In this document: positions 40,879 to 50,084 of the stretch, in pieces | Layout of the letters: each line of letters begins with the position of its first letter | Position numbering within the stretch: the stretch's first letter is position 1 | NCBI GenBank assembly: GCA_934630855.1 | Contig: CAKTWW010000003.1 | Location: forward strand, 1 to 64,000 | DNA length: 64,000 nucleotides | Source: an uncultured Collinsella sp. | Lineage (GTDB): Bacteria; Actinomycetota; Coriobacteriia; Coriobacteriales; Coriobacteriaceae | Direction of reading: 5' to 3' | Position numbers and translations under genes: made by a program | The notes under the pieces: model-generated | Database searches by the model: none | What the model was told of the DNA's origin: nothing | What the model saw: the letters and a program-made list of their open reading frames with translations, nothing else

Positions 40879-41699
40879 AGCGGGCGATCCATTCCATAAA
40901 GGCAGATTTGATGCGTCTACACAGGATGTTCCCGGCACAGTTTGGTCTTGCGTTTATGTTGGCGTTCGGTCTTCTCTTCGGTGTCTTCCTAAAAAACGGA
41001 GCAACGTTGCTAGTCTTTGGCAATGGTGTTTATGGGGAAGATATTGGTTTCTTCTGGAATGTAATCGATCCTTCTGCGCCTGATGGGACCTTTGCGCGCA
41101 GCGCTTTTGCCGGTACATCCCTGTTCGTCCCACTTATCGTTTGCCTGGTGCTTTTACAGGAACATGGCTATGAAGAGGGATGCCGAATTTCTTCAGCAAG
41201 AGGTCTCGCCCGCTTTAATGGGGCTCTGGCACATGTACTTTCCTCTGCTTTAATAGTCGGCGCAGCATATAGCGTGCTTTGCCTTCTTCTGTTTGCGATA
41301 GCCTTAATACGTGGAGAGCAAAACTGCACGCACGACATGCTGTCTGTATTTTTTCCTGCGATGATAGTCAACGCCGTACTGGTGATATCGGTTGCGTTGG
41401 AGACGGTAACCATCTATCGGATTACAAACAGCGCCGTATTTAGCGGGGCTGTGGTGATAATTGGATTTGTCATGAGCCTGACGCTCTACGGAGCCTACCT
41501 TCAGTCGCCCATACTATCCTTGCGATGGATCTTCTTTCTTCCGGGGCCGTACCTTGGAGTCGGATGTGCCCTTGGGTATAGCGATATGGGCCAGCTGACG
41601 CTTCTGGGATATGGCGTGGCAGCCGGCTGCCTATCGGTATTGATTTACGCTCTCGTGAGCTTTCGCGCTGGGGGTGTGCTCAATGGCTTGTCAGATTAA
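40875..41699 (+). CDS. ABC-2 type permease, first of two
   Basis: This 274-residue protein has six hydrophobic helices in the ABC-2 layout (FGLAFMLAFGLLFGVFL, LFVPLIVCLVLL, VLSSALIVGAAYSVLCLLLFAIAL, AVVIIGFVMSLTLYGAY). There is no known family signature beyond ABC-2 membrane topology. It is translationally coupled to the ATPase (4-nt overlap) and overlaps the second permease by 17 nt. It probably forms a heterodimer with that protein to export, or give immunity to, a small peptide. Confidence 0.8.
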   Translation: MKRAIHSIKADLMRLHRMFPAQFGLAFMLAFGLLFGVFLKNGATLLVFGNGVYGEDIGFFWNVIDPSAPDGTFARSAFAGTSLFVPLIVCLVLLQEHGYEEGCRISSARGLARFNGALAHVLSSALIVGAAYSVLCLLLFAIALIRGEQNCTHDMLSVFFPAMIVNAVLVISVALETVTIYRITNSAVFSGAVVIIGFVMSLTLYGAYLQSPILSLRWIFFLPGPYLGVGCALGYSDMGQLTLLGYGVAAGCLSVLIYALVSFRAGGVLNGLSD

Positions 41700-42501
41700 A
41701 AGACTTCTCCAGTCAGAATTGAAGCATGTGAGCAAATGGGCATACGCCTTAATCCTGGCAATTTATGCGTGCATGGTGGTATTGCAGCTTAATTCTTTCC
41801 CGATGTGGTTCTGTAGCCTCCGTGAGAACAGTTTCTTGGGCTTTTTCCCAGACCCGACGCTTCGGCTATCGGCAGAGGATGTCCTTCTATTTGGTAATGC
41901 AGAGGTTTTTCGCGGTCTGCTGTTCAACATAGCCCCGTTGGCTCATGCATTGTTCTTTCCGTTCATCGCGGCTTGCATTGTGCCGCGCTTTGTCAGTTCG
42001 GGCTTTATTGAGGAACCGTGGGGGTTGTCGGAGGCTCGGGGAGGGAAGCGTGTGTGCGCTATCGTTGCGCGAGTGGCGCTGTGTTCTTTCGCCCTTTTGG
42101 GCGCGTTTATCCTGTCGAGTGTCGTTTTGTACTGTTTTAACTGCGTAATCGTTTTGGATGCTCAGCAGTATTTCAACCTGAATATTTTTTGCTGTCGACT
42201 TCTTCTGGCGAGTGCCGTTTGCCTTGCATACGTGGTCTCTTGCGTGATTGTTGTTTCCTATTTTGGATCCAGCTTCGGTCCGATTGGCATGTTGTTGCTT
42301 GTCAACGTCGTAGCGATCTACATACAGCTCGGAGCCTATTCCATGCTTCCGCTCCCGTCCTCGATGCTCATGTGGACTTGTGGTGTGACCCCGTTGGGGA
42401 ATGGCCAATGCTTTTCGATATTAATTGACTGCCTGATAGACGTAGCAAGCGTTTTTGACATCTGCTTTACTGTCGACCGATTTCGGTCGCGATTTCTTTG
42501 A
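41683..42501 (+). CDS. ABC-2 type permease, second of two
   Basis: ATG 41683 (GGGGGT upstream) is preferred over GTG 41674; the product is about 272 residues. Six hydrophobic helices are present, with a first helix AYALILAIYACMVVLQL and a loop containing FPDPTLRLSAEDVLLFGNAEVFRGLLFN. The helices are rich in Cys, Phe and Val. It pairs with the preceding permease and ATPase. The maturase ribosome site follows within 20 nt, so all five genes appear to form one operon. Confidence 0.78.
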   Translation: MACQIKRLLQSELKHVSKWAYALILAIYACMVVLQLNSFPMWFCSLRENSFLGFFPDPTLRLSAEDVLLFGNAEVFRGLLFNIAPLAHALFFPFIAACIVPRFVSSGFIEEPWGLSEARGGKRVCAIVARVALCSFALLGAFILSSVVLYCFNCVIVLDAQQYFNLNIFCCRLLLASAVCLAYVVSCVIVVSYFGSSFGPIGMLLLVNVVAIYIQLGAYSMLPLPSSMLMWTCGVTPLGNGQCFSILIDCLIDVASVFDICFTVDRFRSRFL

Positions 42502-42573
42502 ATGTTTGCGAGGGATAACCATATGAAGCTGTCTTAATACAACCTGATTGAAAACCACGGCGAAAGAACGCTG

Positions 42574-43815
42574 ATGATGAACGCGAAGACTGGCGCGATC
42601 CTTTCGTTGGATAAACGGCATGCAGAAAGAATGCGCCGCATGGTATCGGAAGGCGAATGGGAGCCAGGGGAATTGCGTGATGCGTTGCTCCAAGGAGGGA
42701 TGCTGCTAGAAGACGGCCGTAACGAAAAGGAGGAAATGAGGGCAATAAGCCGTCTCGCCCGGTTTTCTGACCGTTCTCTCGGCTTAACGATAGCTCCGAC
42801 GCTGGAGTGCAACTTCTGTTGTCCGTACTGTTATGAAAAAGGACAACATAAAACGAAAATGACGCCGGAGGTCGAAGACCAGCTTGTCTCATTCGTGAAG
42901 GAGCGCTCACGGGGGCTGAACGAGCTAGAGATTGGTTGGTATGGTGGAGAACCGTTGTTGCAAGTGGATAGAATTCAGCGGCTCACAGAGCGCATAAAGG
43001 GGGTCCTTAACCCGGAGTGTTCCTATTCGGCATCTATCGTAACAAATGGATATCTCCTGACGCCGGAAGTGGCCGCGACTCTCGCTGCTTGTGACGTCAA
43101 GATGGCTCAGATAACCTTGGACGGGTCTCGAAGGGACCATGATTCTCGGCGGATCTTGCGGAACGGACAGCCAACGTACGATACGATTCTGGACAATGTT
43201 TCTAAAGCCGCCCATCTGTTAGATATTTCTATCAGGTGCAATGTTGATATCCACAACATTGTTGGCGCTGTCGATTTGCTGGATGCACTCGAAGAAAAGG
43301 GCCTCAAGAACAAGGTGGGATTCTACCTGGCGCCTGTCGACAATATTAACGATACATGCCCAAGCGACAGTAGCTGTTTTTCGATGGAGGCATTTTCTCA
43401 AGAAGAGTTGGACTTCTATAGTCATGCTGTTGACAGAGGGTTCTACGTTGACCTGACGGTACGCTTTAATCCGGCTATATGTGGCGCCGTTTGTGCAAGG
43501 TCGTTTGTTGTGGATCCAGAGGGCTACCTTTATAAATGTTGGGATGAAATCGGGATGCGTGAACGCTCCGTCGGCACACTTGCCGATGGGCCGAGGATGA
43601 AAGCTCAGATTGCCCAATGGCTAAACTATGAGCCGAGCGACCATGAGTGTGAAGAGTGTTTTGCCTACCCTTCATGCATGGGAGGCTGCCCCAATCACGC
43701 TCTTCATGGAGGGTCAAAATGGTGTGCATCTCAAAGGTATCAAGTGCGCCAACGAATGCTTTTGACCGAGAAGGCTCAGCGGTTGCTTTCGGAACCGGAT
43801 TCATCTCATGTTTAG
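42574..43815 (+). CDS. Radical SAM/SPASM peptide maturase, possibly with disrupted N-terminus
   Basis: This 413-residue radical SAM enzyme has an iron-sulfur motif CNFCCPYC (CX3CX2C), WYGGEPLL, ITLDGSRRDHD, and a C-terminal SPASM domain with two cluster sets (CGAVCARSFVVDPEGYLYKCWDE and CEECFAYPSCMGGC). It matches maturases of sactipeptide/ranthipeptide-type RiPPs. The natural start is probably ATG 42523, which has GAGGGAT upstream and reads MKLS-stop-YNLIENHGERTL in frame with this CDS. The TAA at 42535-42537 truncates it, so the enzyme must restart at 42574/42577, be read through, or be a recent pseudogene. The downstream frame is intact. No precursor peptide was found in the cluster. Confidence 0.85.
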   Translation: MMNAKTGAILSLDKRHAERMRRMVSEGEWEPGELRDALLQGGMLLEDGRNEKEEMRAISRLARFSDRSLGLTIAPTLECNFCCPYCYEKGQHKTKMTPEVEDQLVSFVKERSRGLNELEIGWYGGEPLLQVDRIQRLTERIKGVLNPECSYSASIVTNGYLLTPEVAATLAACDVKMAQITLDGSRRDHDSRRILRNGQPTYDTILDNVSKAAHLLDISIRCNVDIHNIVGAVDLLDALEEKGLKNKVGFYLAPVDNINDTCPSDSSCFSMEAFSQEELDFYSHAVDRGFYVDLTVRFNPAICGAVCARSFVVDPEGYLYKCWDEIGMRERSVGTLADGPRMKAQIAQWLNYEPSDHECEECFAYPSCMGGCPNHALHGGSKWCASQRYQVRQRMLLTEKAQRLLSEPDSSHV

Positions 43816-45427
43816 TCTCTGCGCAAAAACAATAATCAAGAATCCAAAATATATAACCTATCTCCTATTGTGCCTGCTCTCGATTATGGTCGGTCTTGCA
43901 ATTCCTTTTTTGACGGGACAGCTAGTCAACAACTTTGTCGGCGTCGCGCAAGACGGGGAAAACGCAATTGCCATCGGCGCTGAGATAGCAGTGCTGGGTA
44001 TTGTGCGAGCTGGTTTGAATTGCGTAAGCGAGCTGGTCTATATCGACCTGCAGACACATGCGGGCTTTTCATTGAACGAAGAGGTGATAAGTCACGTACA
44101 AAGGCTACCTCGGGCCTTCTTTTCAAATTTTGATGCCTCGTACTACAACCAACAGATTAATCATGACGCCAACGATTTGGTGATATTTGTTATAAACGCA
44201 AGTGTCCAAAGCGTGAACAATATAGTGACGTTGCTTGTGGTGTTTGGTGTCCTGGCGACCATAAACGGGCACCTGGCAATGCTGTGCATGGTTCTTGGCA
44301 TAATAAGTGGCGCGGTATATTCGCTTTTCAAAAAGCGTTTATTCACAAGAAGTTTTGAGGCTCAAGAGCAGGAGGCTCGATTCTTTTCCGATCTAGAAGC
44401 GCAGCTTAGCAACGCACAATTTATCCGCAGGCATGTTTTATTCAATGTTTTCAAGCAAAGGCTCGAGCGCTCTTTTGCAGAGTTATATCGTTGCGTTTAC
44501 CAGAACCAACAAACAAATGCGACCTTTGCGTTTGCCAACGCCGTTGTTACGTCTTTGGCGCAGGGTGGAATCTTGATTCTGGGCGCAAAGGAAGTTCTCG
44601 ACGGTAATTTGCTGCCTGGCTATCTTATGACGGCGCTGAGCTACTACTCCTATTATTCTTCGGCCATTGAATTCTTCCTTGCACTGGGCAAGGACTATCA
44701 GACGTCAAAGGTGTCTTACGAGCGTTTGCGGCGCTTGCTGGATATGCCCGAGGACTCAAACGGTACCGTTATCCTCGATGATGTTTACGAGGTGAACTGT
44801 TTCGAGCTGGCATATAGCTATCCGGGGTCCGTAAAAACCGCATTCAGAGAGATTCAGGCTTCTTTAGAAAAAGGAAAGATATACGGAATCGTTGGGCCGA
44901 ACGGTTCTGGTAAGAGCACACTGTTGGATGTGATAAGCGGGTGCGACCTAGAAAACTGCAAGGGTGTTATTTGGATTAACAACAAGCCTCTGAGCTCTCT
45001 GGACCGCTATGCACTGCGGAAACGAAATATTGGGATTACGGAGCAGGAGCTGCCTCTGACCGAGGGGTCAATACGGGACAATTTAACTCTTTGCTGCGGA
45101 AGCGCTGAAGAGCGTGACCTTGAGAGCCTCATCGAGAGAATGGGGCTTAAAAAGATGGTCGATTTAAGTGGCGGACTTGATGCCAAGCTGGACGATAAGC
45201 AGAACAACATTTCAGGAGGGGAGAAACAGAAGATAGCGATTATTCGCCAGCTGTTGAAAACCCCGGACATGATGATGTTTGATGAGCCGACATCTGCGCT
45301 TGACAGCCAAAGCAAGCAGGCGTTTATCGAAATCCTTAAGGAAAGAAAGCGTCGACACATCACAGTCATCGCTACGCATGACCCTGTGCTTATCTCTGCA
45401 TGTGATGAAGTGATTGAAATTTCCTGA
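43808..45427 (+). CDS. ABC exporter (fused membrane and ATPase domains)
   Basis: This 539-residue type-IV ABC exporter half-transporter has six membrane helices in residues about 15-290 and a nucleotide-binding domain after about 330. The ATPase has Walker A GPNGSGKSTLLD, signature ISGGEKQKIAIIRQLL, Walker B MMMFDEPTSALD and the H-loop VIATHDP. There is no N-terminal C39 peptidase, so any leader peptide must be removed by another enzyme. The first helix region is unlike lantibiotic LanT. It overlaps the maturase by 8 nt and ends the cluster. It probably exports the modified peptide. Confidence 0.9.
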   Translation: MFSLCAKTIIKNPKYITYLLLCLLSIMVGLAIPFLTGQLVNNFVGVAQDGENAIAIGAEIAVLGIVRAGLNCVSELVYIDLQTHAGFSLNEEVISHVQRLPRAFFSNFDASYYNQQINHDANDLVIFVINASVQSVNNIVTLLVVFGVLATINGHLAMLCMVLGIISGAVYSLFKKRLFTRSFEAQEQEARFFSDLEAQLSNAQFIRRHVLFNVFKQRLERSFAELYRCVYQNQQTNATFAFANAVVTSLAQGGILILGAKEVLDGNLLPGYLMTALSYYSYYSSAIEFFLALGKDYQTSKVSYERLRRLLDMPEDSNGTVILDDVYEVNCFELAYSYPGSVKTAFREIQASLEKGKIYGIVGPNGSGKSTLLDVISGCDLENCKGVIWINNKPLSSLDRYALRKRNIGITEQELPLTEGSIRDNLTLCCGSAEERDLESLIERMGLKKMVDLSGGLDAKLDDKQNNISGGEKQKIAIIRQLLKTPDMMMFDEPTSALDSQSKQAFIEILKERKRRHITVIATHDPVLISACDEVIEIS

Positions 45428-45457
45428 TGGGGCATTGGATCGAGCATACCAAATATC

Positions 45458-45492
45458 GGGGGGCGGGCACCGTGGCTGGTGTCCGCCCCCCT
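45458..45492. terminator. Bidirectional terminator between the peptide cluster and the C26 gene
   Basis: A GC-rich inverted repeat (GGGGGGCGGGCAC with GTGTCCGCCCCCC, one G-U pair, loop CGTGGCTG) lies 30 nt after the exporter stop and 35 nt before the C26 hydrolase stop. Confidence 0.7.
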
Positions 45493-45526
45493 GGCTTGGG
45501 AGGCTTTAACCTGAGTGGTTTGCGAG

Positions 45527-46336
45527 CTAACGGGCTTGCTTAACCTGAGCCGCTGCCTCGACAAACGACTTCCACAGGTTAAAGTCGGTCTCGAGCGTCT
45601 GCCAGGTGTACTCGGGGTGCCATTGCACACCCAGGCAGAAGGGCTGGCCCTCGACCTCGATGCACTCGGGCACGCCGTCGGTTGCCTGGGCGACCAGGCG
45701 CGTATGCTTGCCGAGACGATCGACACAGCAGTGGTGCGCCGAGTTGGTCTGGATGAGCCTGTGCCCGCCGAGCGCGCGCTCCAGCAGCGAGCCGGGCACG
45801 ACCTCAACGGGATGCACGGGGTCGTTGAGCACGTGAGTGTGGCGCCACTGCGTGCGACCCTCGCGCGCGCCCAAGCTGGGTACGTCCATGCATAGGGTGC
45901 CGCCGGTGGCCACGTTTAACAGCTGTGTGCCACGGCAGGTGGTAAAGAGCGGCTTTTTGGCGCGGAGCACCTCGTTGACCAGCTTAAACTCAAAACGATC
46001 GCGGATCTCGCAGCACAGTGTGGGGTCGTAGGGGCGCTCGTCGCCCCAACGCTTGGGGTTGACGTCGGGGCCGCCAGGGATGGCGACGCCGTCGGCGATG
46101 TCGACATAATGGCGGATGACCTCGATGTCCTCGGTGATGGACATCTGCAGCGGCAGTCCGCCGGCGGCAAGGATGGCGTCGACAAAGACGCTGGCGATCT
46201 CCTCGTTGGGGGAAAGCGTCTCGCTCAAAAACGGCTTCGCTTCTTCCCAGCGCGGCGCGACGAGGATCAGCGGGCGGTCGTCGGGGGCGACGTCGACGTG
46301 CGGGGTGTATGAGGATGAGGTGCGGGTTCCGATCAT
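45527..46336 (-). CDS. Peptidase C26 / gamma-glutamyl-GABA hydrolase-like protein
   Basis: ATG 46336 gives about 269 residues; the frame is open upstream but the start of the fold (RPLILVAPRW) is just inside. It is a class I glutamine-amidotransferase-like hydrolase. The nucleophile is Cys in LFTTCRGTQLLNVA, the oxyanion region is GVAIPGGPDVNPKRWGDE, and the catalytic His/Glu are in LGVQWHPEY. PuuD-type enzymes cleave gamma-glutamyl bonds. It is last in the polar amino acid transporter operon, which suggests hydrolysis of an imported gamma-glutamyl compound. The ribosome site is weak. Confidence 0.88.
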   Translation of the reverse strand: MIGTRTSSSYTPHVDVAPDDRPLILVAPRWEEAKPFLSETLSPNEEIASVFVDAILAAGGLPLQMSITEDIEVIRHYVDIADGVAIPGGPDVNPKRWGDERPYDPTLCCEIRDRFEFKLVNEVLRAKKPLFTTCRGTQLLNVATGGTLCMDVPSLGAREGRTQWRHTHVLNDPVHPVEVVPGSLLERALGGHRLIQTNSAHHCCVDRLGKHTRLVAQATDGVPECIEVEGQPFCLGVQWHPEYTWQTLETDFNLWKSFVEAAAQVKQAR

Positions 46337-46388
46337 AGGGGTGGCTTTCGAATTCGGATTGACATGGCAGGCGGGCGTGGTTACTGGG

Positions 46389-47153
<765 letters not shown>

Positions 47154-47189
47154 GATGCTCGGCTCCTTATGCCTTAAAAACGTGGGTAC

Positions 47190-48023
47190 TTAGCGAATGA
47201 TGGTTGCGCCGGTCTTGTGCGAAACGTAGATGGCGGCCTTGTTGATGGCGACGTTGATGAGGATGTAGATGACCGCAATCACCAGGTAGACCGATACAAG
47301 CGCATCGTAGTTGGTGATAAGCACGCGGGCGTTCTGCATCAGGTCGGGGTAGCTCACCACATAGGCGACGGTGGTGTCCTTAACCACGACCACAAGCTGC
47401 GAAATCAACGATGGGATGATAAACCGAATCGCCTGGGGCAGCACGATTTTAAAGGTGATTTTAGCCTTGGAGAGGCCGAGCGCCTGAGCCGCCTCGACCT
47501 GACCGCGCGGCACGGCATTGACGCCGGCGCGGAAGATCTCGGCCAGCACACCGGCTGCGGCGAGTGCGACGGGCAGTGTGAGCATCCAAAACGACGGCAG
47601 CGAGATCTTGTACTGGGGCAGCACCAAAAAGAAGAAATAGATGAACAGCAGGCTTGGCACGCCGCGGAAGAAGTCGGTGAGCACACGGCAGACCAGCTGC
47701 AGCGGCTTGATATCGCTCGTGCGGCCGAGCATGAGGGCGAGGCCCAGAACCAGTGCGATGGCGCCGGCGGTGAGCGCGACCTTAACGGTGCCCTCAAAGC
47801 CTGCGAGTAAGAACTTCCAGGTGGTGAGGTGCGTAAAGAAGTACCAGTAGTGGACCGAGAGCTGACCGGTCACATAAAAACGCTGTAGCACGAGGACGAC
47901 GAGTGCGGCTACAGCAACGAGCGAGATGGCGGTGCCGATACGAATCTTGGCGCGCATCTTGGGGCCGGGGGCCTCGTAGAGCGCATCGCGCATGGTAAGC
48001 GCGGGGGAGGAGTGCTTACTCAT
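47190..48023 (-). CDS. Polar amino acid ABC permease (GluD-like)
   Basis: In this 277-residue permease the first 40 residues are cytoplasmic, then five or six helices carry the HisM-type EAA loop EVEAAQALGLSKAKITFKIVLPQAI. FRGVPSLLFIYFFFLVLPQ is typical of Glu/Asp/Gln importers. It overlaps the other permease by 4 nt, so they probably form a heterodimer. The N-terminal extension with a long basic first segment is like GluD of Corynebacterium. Confidence 0.93.
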   Translation of the reverse strand: MSKHSSPALTMRDALYEAPGPKMRAKIRIGTAISLVAVAALVVLVLQRFYVTGQLSVHYWYFFTHLTTWKFLLAGFEGTVKVALTAGAIALVLGLALMLGRTSDIKPLQLVCRVLTDFFRGVPSLLFIYFFFLVLPQYKISLPSFWMLTLPVALAAAGVLAEIFRAGVNAVPRGQVEAAQALGLSKAKITFKIVLPQAIRFIIPSLISQLVVVVKDTTVAYVVSYPDLMQNARVLITNYDALVSVYLVIAVIYILINVAINKAAIYVSHKTGATIIR

Positions 48024-48679
48024 CGGAGGATCCTCACCTTCTTATCGATGTAGTTGCCAATGTGGCTTACCACAAAAGCCGTGCCCAGATAGCCGAGGGC
48101 CGAGATAAAGAACGCGGCGACACCACCGAGCGAGCGCGTGTTGATGTAGCTTACCACGCCGGTGAGTTCCTGCGGCTGCAACGGCACCTGGCTACCCAGG
48201 GCGGTGGTGAGCATGACGGCGATAAAGAGGTTGGTCATGGGCAGCACACTCGAGCGCAGCGCCTGCGGAATCACGATCTTGGCGAGGATGCGGTTGAAGT
48301 TCATGCCGAGCGAGCGGGCAGCCTCGACCTGGCCCACGCCCACGGTGTTGATGCCGCTCATAAAGTTCTCGGATCCAAAGGCCGATCCCAGTAGCACCGT
48401 GGCGACGATGACGCAGGTGCGGTAGGGCAGCACGATCTTGAGCGGCGGCAGCGCGTAGACGACGATGATGAGCAACGCGATGCCGGGGATGTTACGGAAG
48501 ACCTGGACATACAGGTCGCCAAAGACGCGCAGCGGCTTGAGCGGCGACACGCGCATCACGGTGACGGCGACCGCTAGCACCATGGCGATGGCAAACGACT
48601 CAAGCGTCATGCCCCAGGTTGCGAACAGCGCGTCGATATAGTTCTGGCCATAGAGCGACCAGAGCTCGGAGAGACTCAT
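48020..48679 (-). CDS. Polar amino acid ABC permease (GluC-like)
   Basis: This 219-residue permease has five helices, the entry motif LYVQVFRNIPGIALLIIVVYALPPL and the EAA loop QVEAARSLGMNFNRILAKIVIPQALR. It is the partner of the GluD-like gene (ATGA overlap). It is the first permease after the binding protein, separated by 139 nt that contain an attenuator-like hairpin, consistent with binding protein being made in excess. Start ATG 48679. Confidence 0.94.
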   Translation of the reverse strand: MSLSELWSLYGQNYIDALFATWGMTLESFAIAMVLAVAVTVMRVSPLKPLRVFGDLYVQVFRNIPGIALLIIVVYALPPLKIVLPYRTCVIVATVLLGSAFGSENFMSGINTVGVGQVEAARSLGMNFNRILAKIVIPQALRSSVLPMTNLFIAVMLTTALGSQVPLQPQELTGVVSYINTRSLGGVAAFFISALGYLGTAFVVSHIGNYIDKKVRILR

Positions 48680-48703
48680 GCGGACCTCCCGCCGGTAAGG
48701 AAA

Positions 48704-48729
48704 GGGGCTCCCGTATGTACGGAAGCCCC
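48704..48729 (-). terminator. Partial terminator / mRNA stabilising hairpin between binding protein and permeases
   Basis: GGGGCTCCCGTA (48704-48715) pairs with TACGGAAGCCCC (48718-48729) with one G-U, followed by CTTTCC on the minus strand. Such hairpins are common after the binding-protein gene and lower downstream expression. Confidence 0.7.
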
Positions 48730-48818
48730 GACAACTCAGTGTGGAAACAGTTTAGCGCAATAAAGCGCATCGTGCGTTTCCGTATGGTTTCGTAGCGGCT
48801 CTTGCCCAGCTTGTGAGC

Positions 48819-49814
48819 TTAGGCGCCGACCTCGGGCAGCTCGGGAACGTTGGTGTCGCCCGTGCGGTCGCCGATGCAGATCTGCCACAGCTCGGTCCAG
48901 GTGCCGTCGTCCTCGATCTTCTTAAGGAAGTCGTTAACGAAGGCGACGCCGTCGGAATCGAGCGGCAGGCCGATGCCGTAGGGCTCCTTGTTGCCGAAGG
49001 GCTTGCCGGCGATCTTGTACTTGCCGGGCTCACGGACCAGGGCGCTCTGCTGCATGTTGTTGTCGATGACATAGGCGTCGACGCGACCCTGCTGGAGTGC
49101 CTGACGGGCCTCCTCGTCGGTCTTGAACTCCTGCTGGCTGGCCTTGGGGGCGAACTCCTCCAGGATGGCGGGGCCGTTGGAGCCGGACTGGACGGCGACG
49201 TTCTTGTCGGCCAGATCGTCGACGCTCTTGATGTCGTCGTTGTCGGCGAGCACCAGGATGGCCTGCTGCGTGTAGTAGTAGGGGCCGGCGAAGGAGACGA
49301 GCTTCTTGCGCTCATCGGTGATGGTGTAGGTGGCAAAGACAGCGTCGACCTGGCCGTTCTGCAGGACGGACTCGCGCGTGTCGGAGGTCACCTGGGTGAT
49401 CTCGACCTTGTTCTCGCCCAGGATGTAGTTGGACAGGAGCTGTGCGATGCCGGCGTCGAAGCCGCGGGTCTTGCCATCCTTCTCGTTGAGGAGGGAGAAG
49501 AGCGTGGAGGTCTGAACGCCACCGATCTTAAAGACGCCGGCGTTCTTGACGGCAGTTGCCCAAGTGCTAGCGGCGATGGCATCGTCGTCGGCCTTGGGGC
49601 CGTTGTCGACGAGCTTGTCGAATGCCTTGGCGTCGAGGGTGGTGGAAGCCTCGGTGTCGTCGGAGCTCTTGGAAGAGCCGGCGGCGGAACCCTTGTCGGC
49701 CTCGGCGCTGGTGTCGGAGCAGCCGGCAAGACCAAGGCCGGCGACGGTTGCGAAGGTGGCGGCGACAAAGCCGCGGCGGTCGAGAACGACCTGCTGGGAG
49801 AGGTTCTTGCTCAT
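48819..49814 (-). CDS. Amino acid ABC transporter substrate-binding lipoprotein
   Basis: This 331-residue exported lipoprotein has N-terminal DRRGFVAATFATVAGLGLAGC, combining a twin-arginine-like RRGF with a lipobox (Cys about 32). A Ser/Asp-rich linker then leads to a type 2 periplasmic-binding fold with GFDAGIAQLLSNYILGE, EITQVTSDTRESVLQNGQVDAVFATYTITDERK, FAGPYYYTQQAILV and DDIKSVDDLADKNVAVQSG. This is the glutamate/glutamine/polar amino acid class. ATG 49814 has AGAAAGGTG upstream. It is transcribed first in the operon from a clear promoter. Confidence 0.96.
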   Translation of the reverse strand: MSKNLSQQVVLDRRGFVAATFATVAGLGLAGCSDTSAEADKGSAAGSSKSSDDTEASTTLDAKAFDKLVDNGPKADDDAIAASTWATAVKNAGVFKIGGVQTSTLFSLLNEKDGKTRGFDAGIAQLLSNYILGENKVEITQVTSDTRESVLQNGQVDAVFATYTITDERKKLVSFAGPYYYTQQAILVLADNDDIKSVDDLADKNVAVQSGSNGPAILEEFAPKASQQEFKTDEEARQALQQGRVDAYVIDNNMQQSALVREPGKYKIAGKPFGNKEPYGIGLPLDSDGVAFVNDFLKKIEDDGTWTELWQICIGDRTGDTNVPELPEVGA

Positions 49815-49857
49815 GGGAGAACACCTTTCTCAATAAAATCCCTAGCGGTTGAGTAGA

Positions 49858-49887
49858 GTTATACCCTATCTCGCTCAAAAGGGTCAA
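49858..49887 (-). promoter_or_regulatory. Promoter of the amino acid transporter operon
   Basis: On the minus strand TTGACC (49882-49887), 18-nt spacer, TATAAC (49858-49863), about 44 nt before the binding-protein start codon. Confidence 0.65.
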
Positions 49888-49928
49888 CACGAAATAACTC
49901 AGAAACATACTTGTCTTATGGGTTATTC

Positions 49929-49980
49929 TACCTGCCAAAAAGAGACAGGTTTATTTTGGTAGGTTTTATCTGGGCAAACG
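49929..49980 (+). repeat. Dispersed palindromic element between the transporter and alcohol dehydrogenase genes
   Basis: Arms ACCTGCCAAAA and TTTTGGTAGGT, centre AGAGACAGGTTTA, tail TTATCTGGGCAAACG. It lies between two divergent genes, where no terminator is needed, which argues that it is a mobile or dispersed element as well as a possible terminator. Confidence 0.85.
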
Positions 49981-50084
49981 TCGATTATTGCTGTTGAGGC
50001 GACGCCTTGCGGCGGGAGCGGGCACTCGCAGCGGTCGTTATAATGGCGGCAACACGACACATATATACGTGAGGAGATCGTTGC

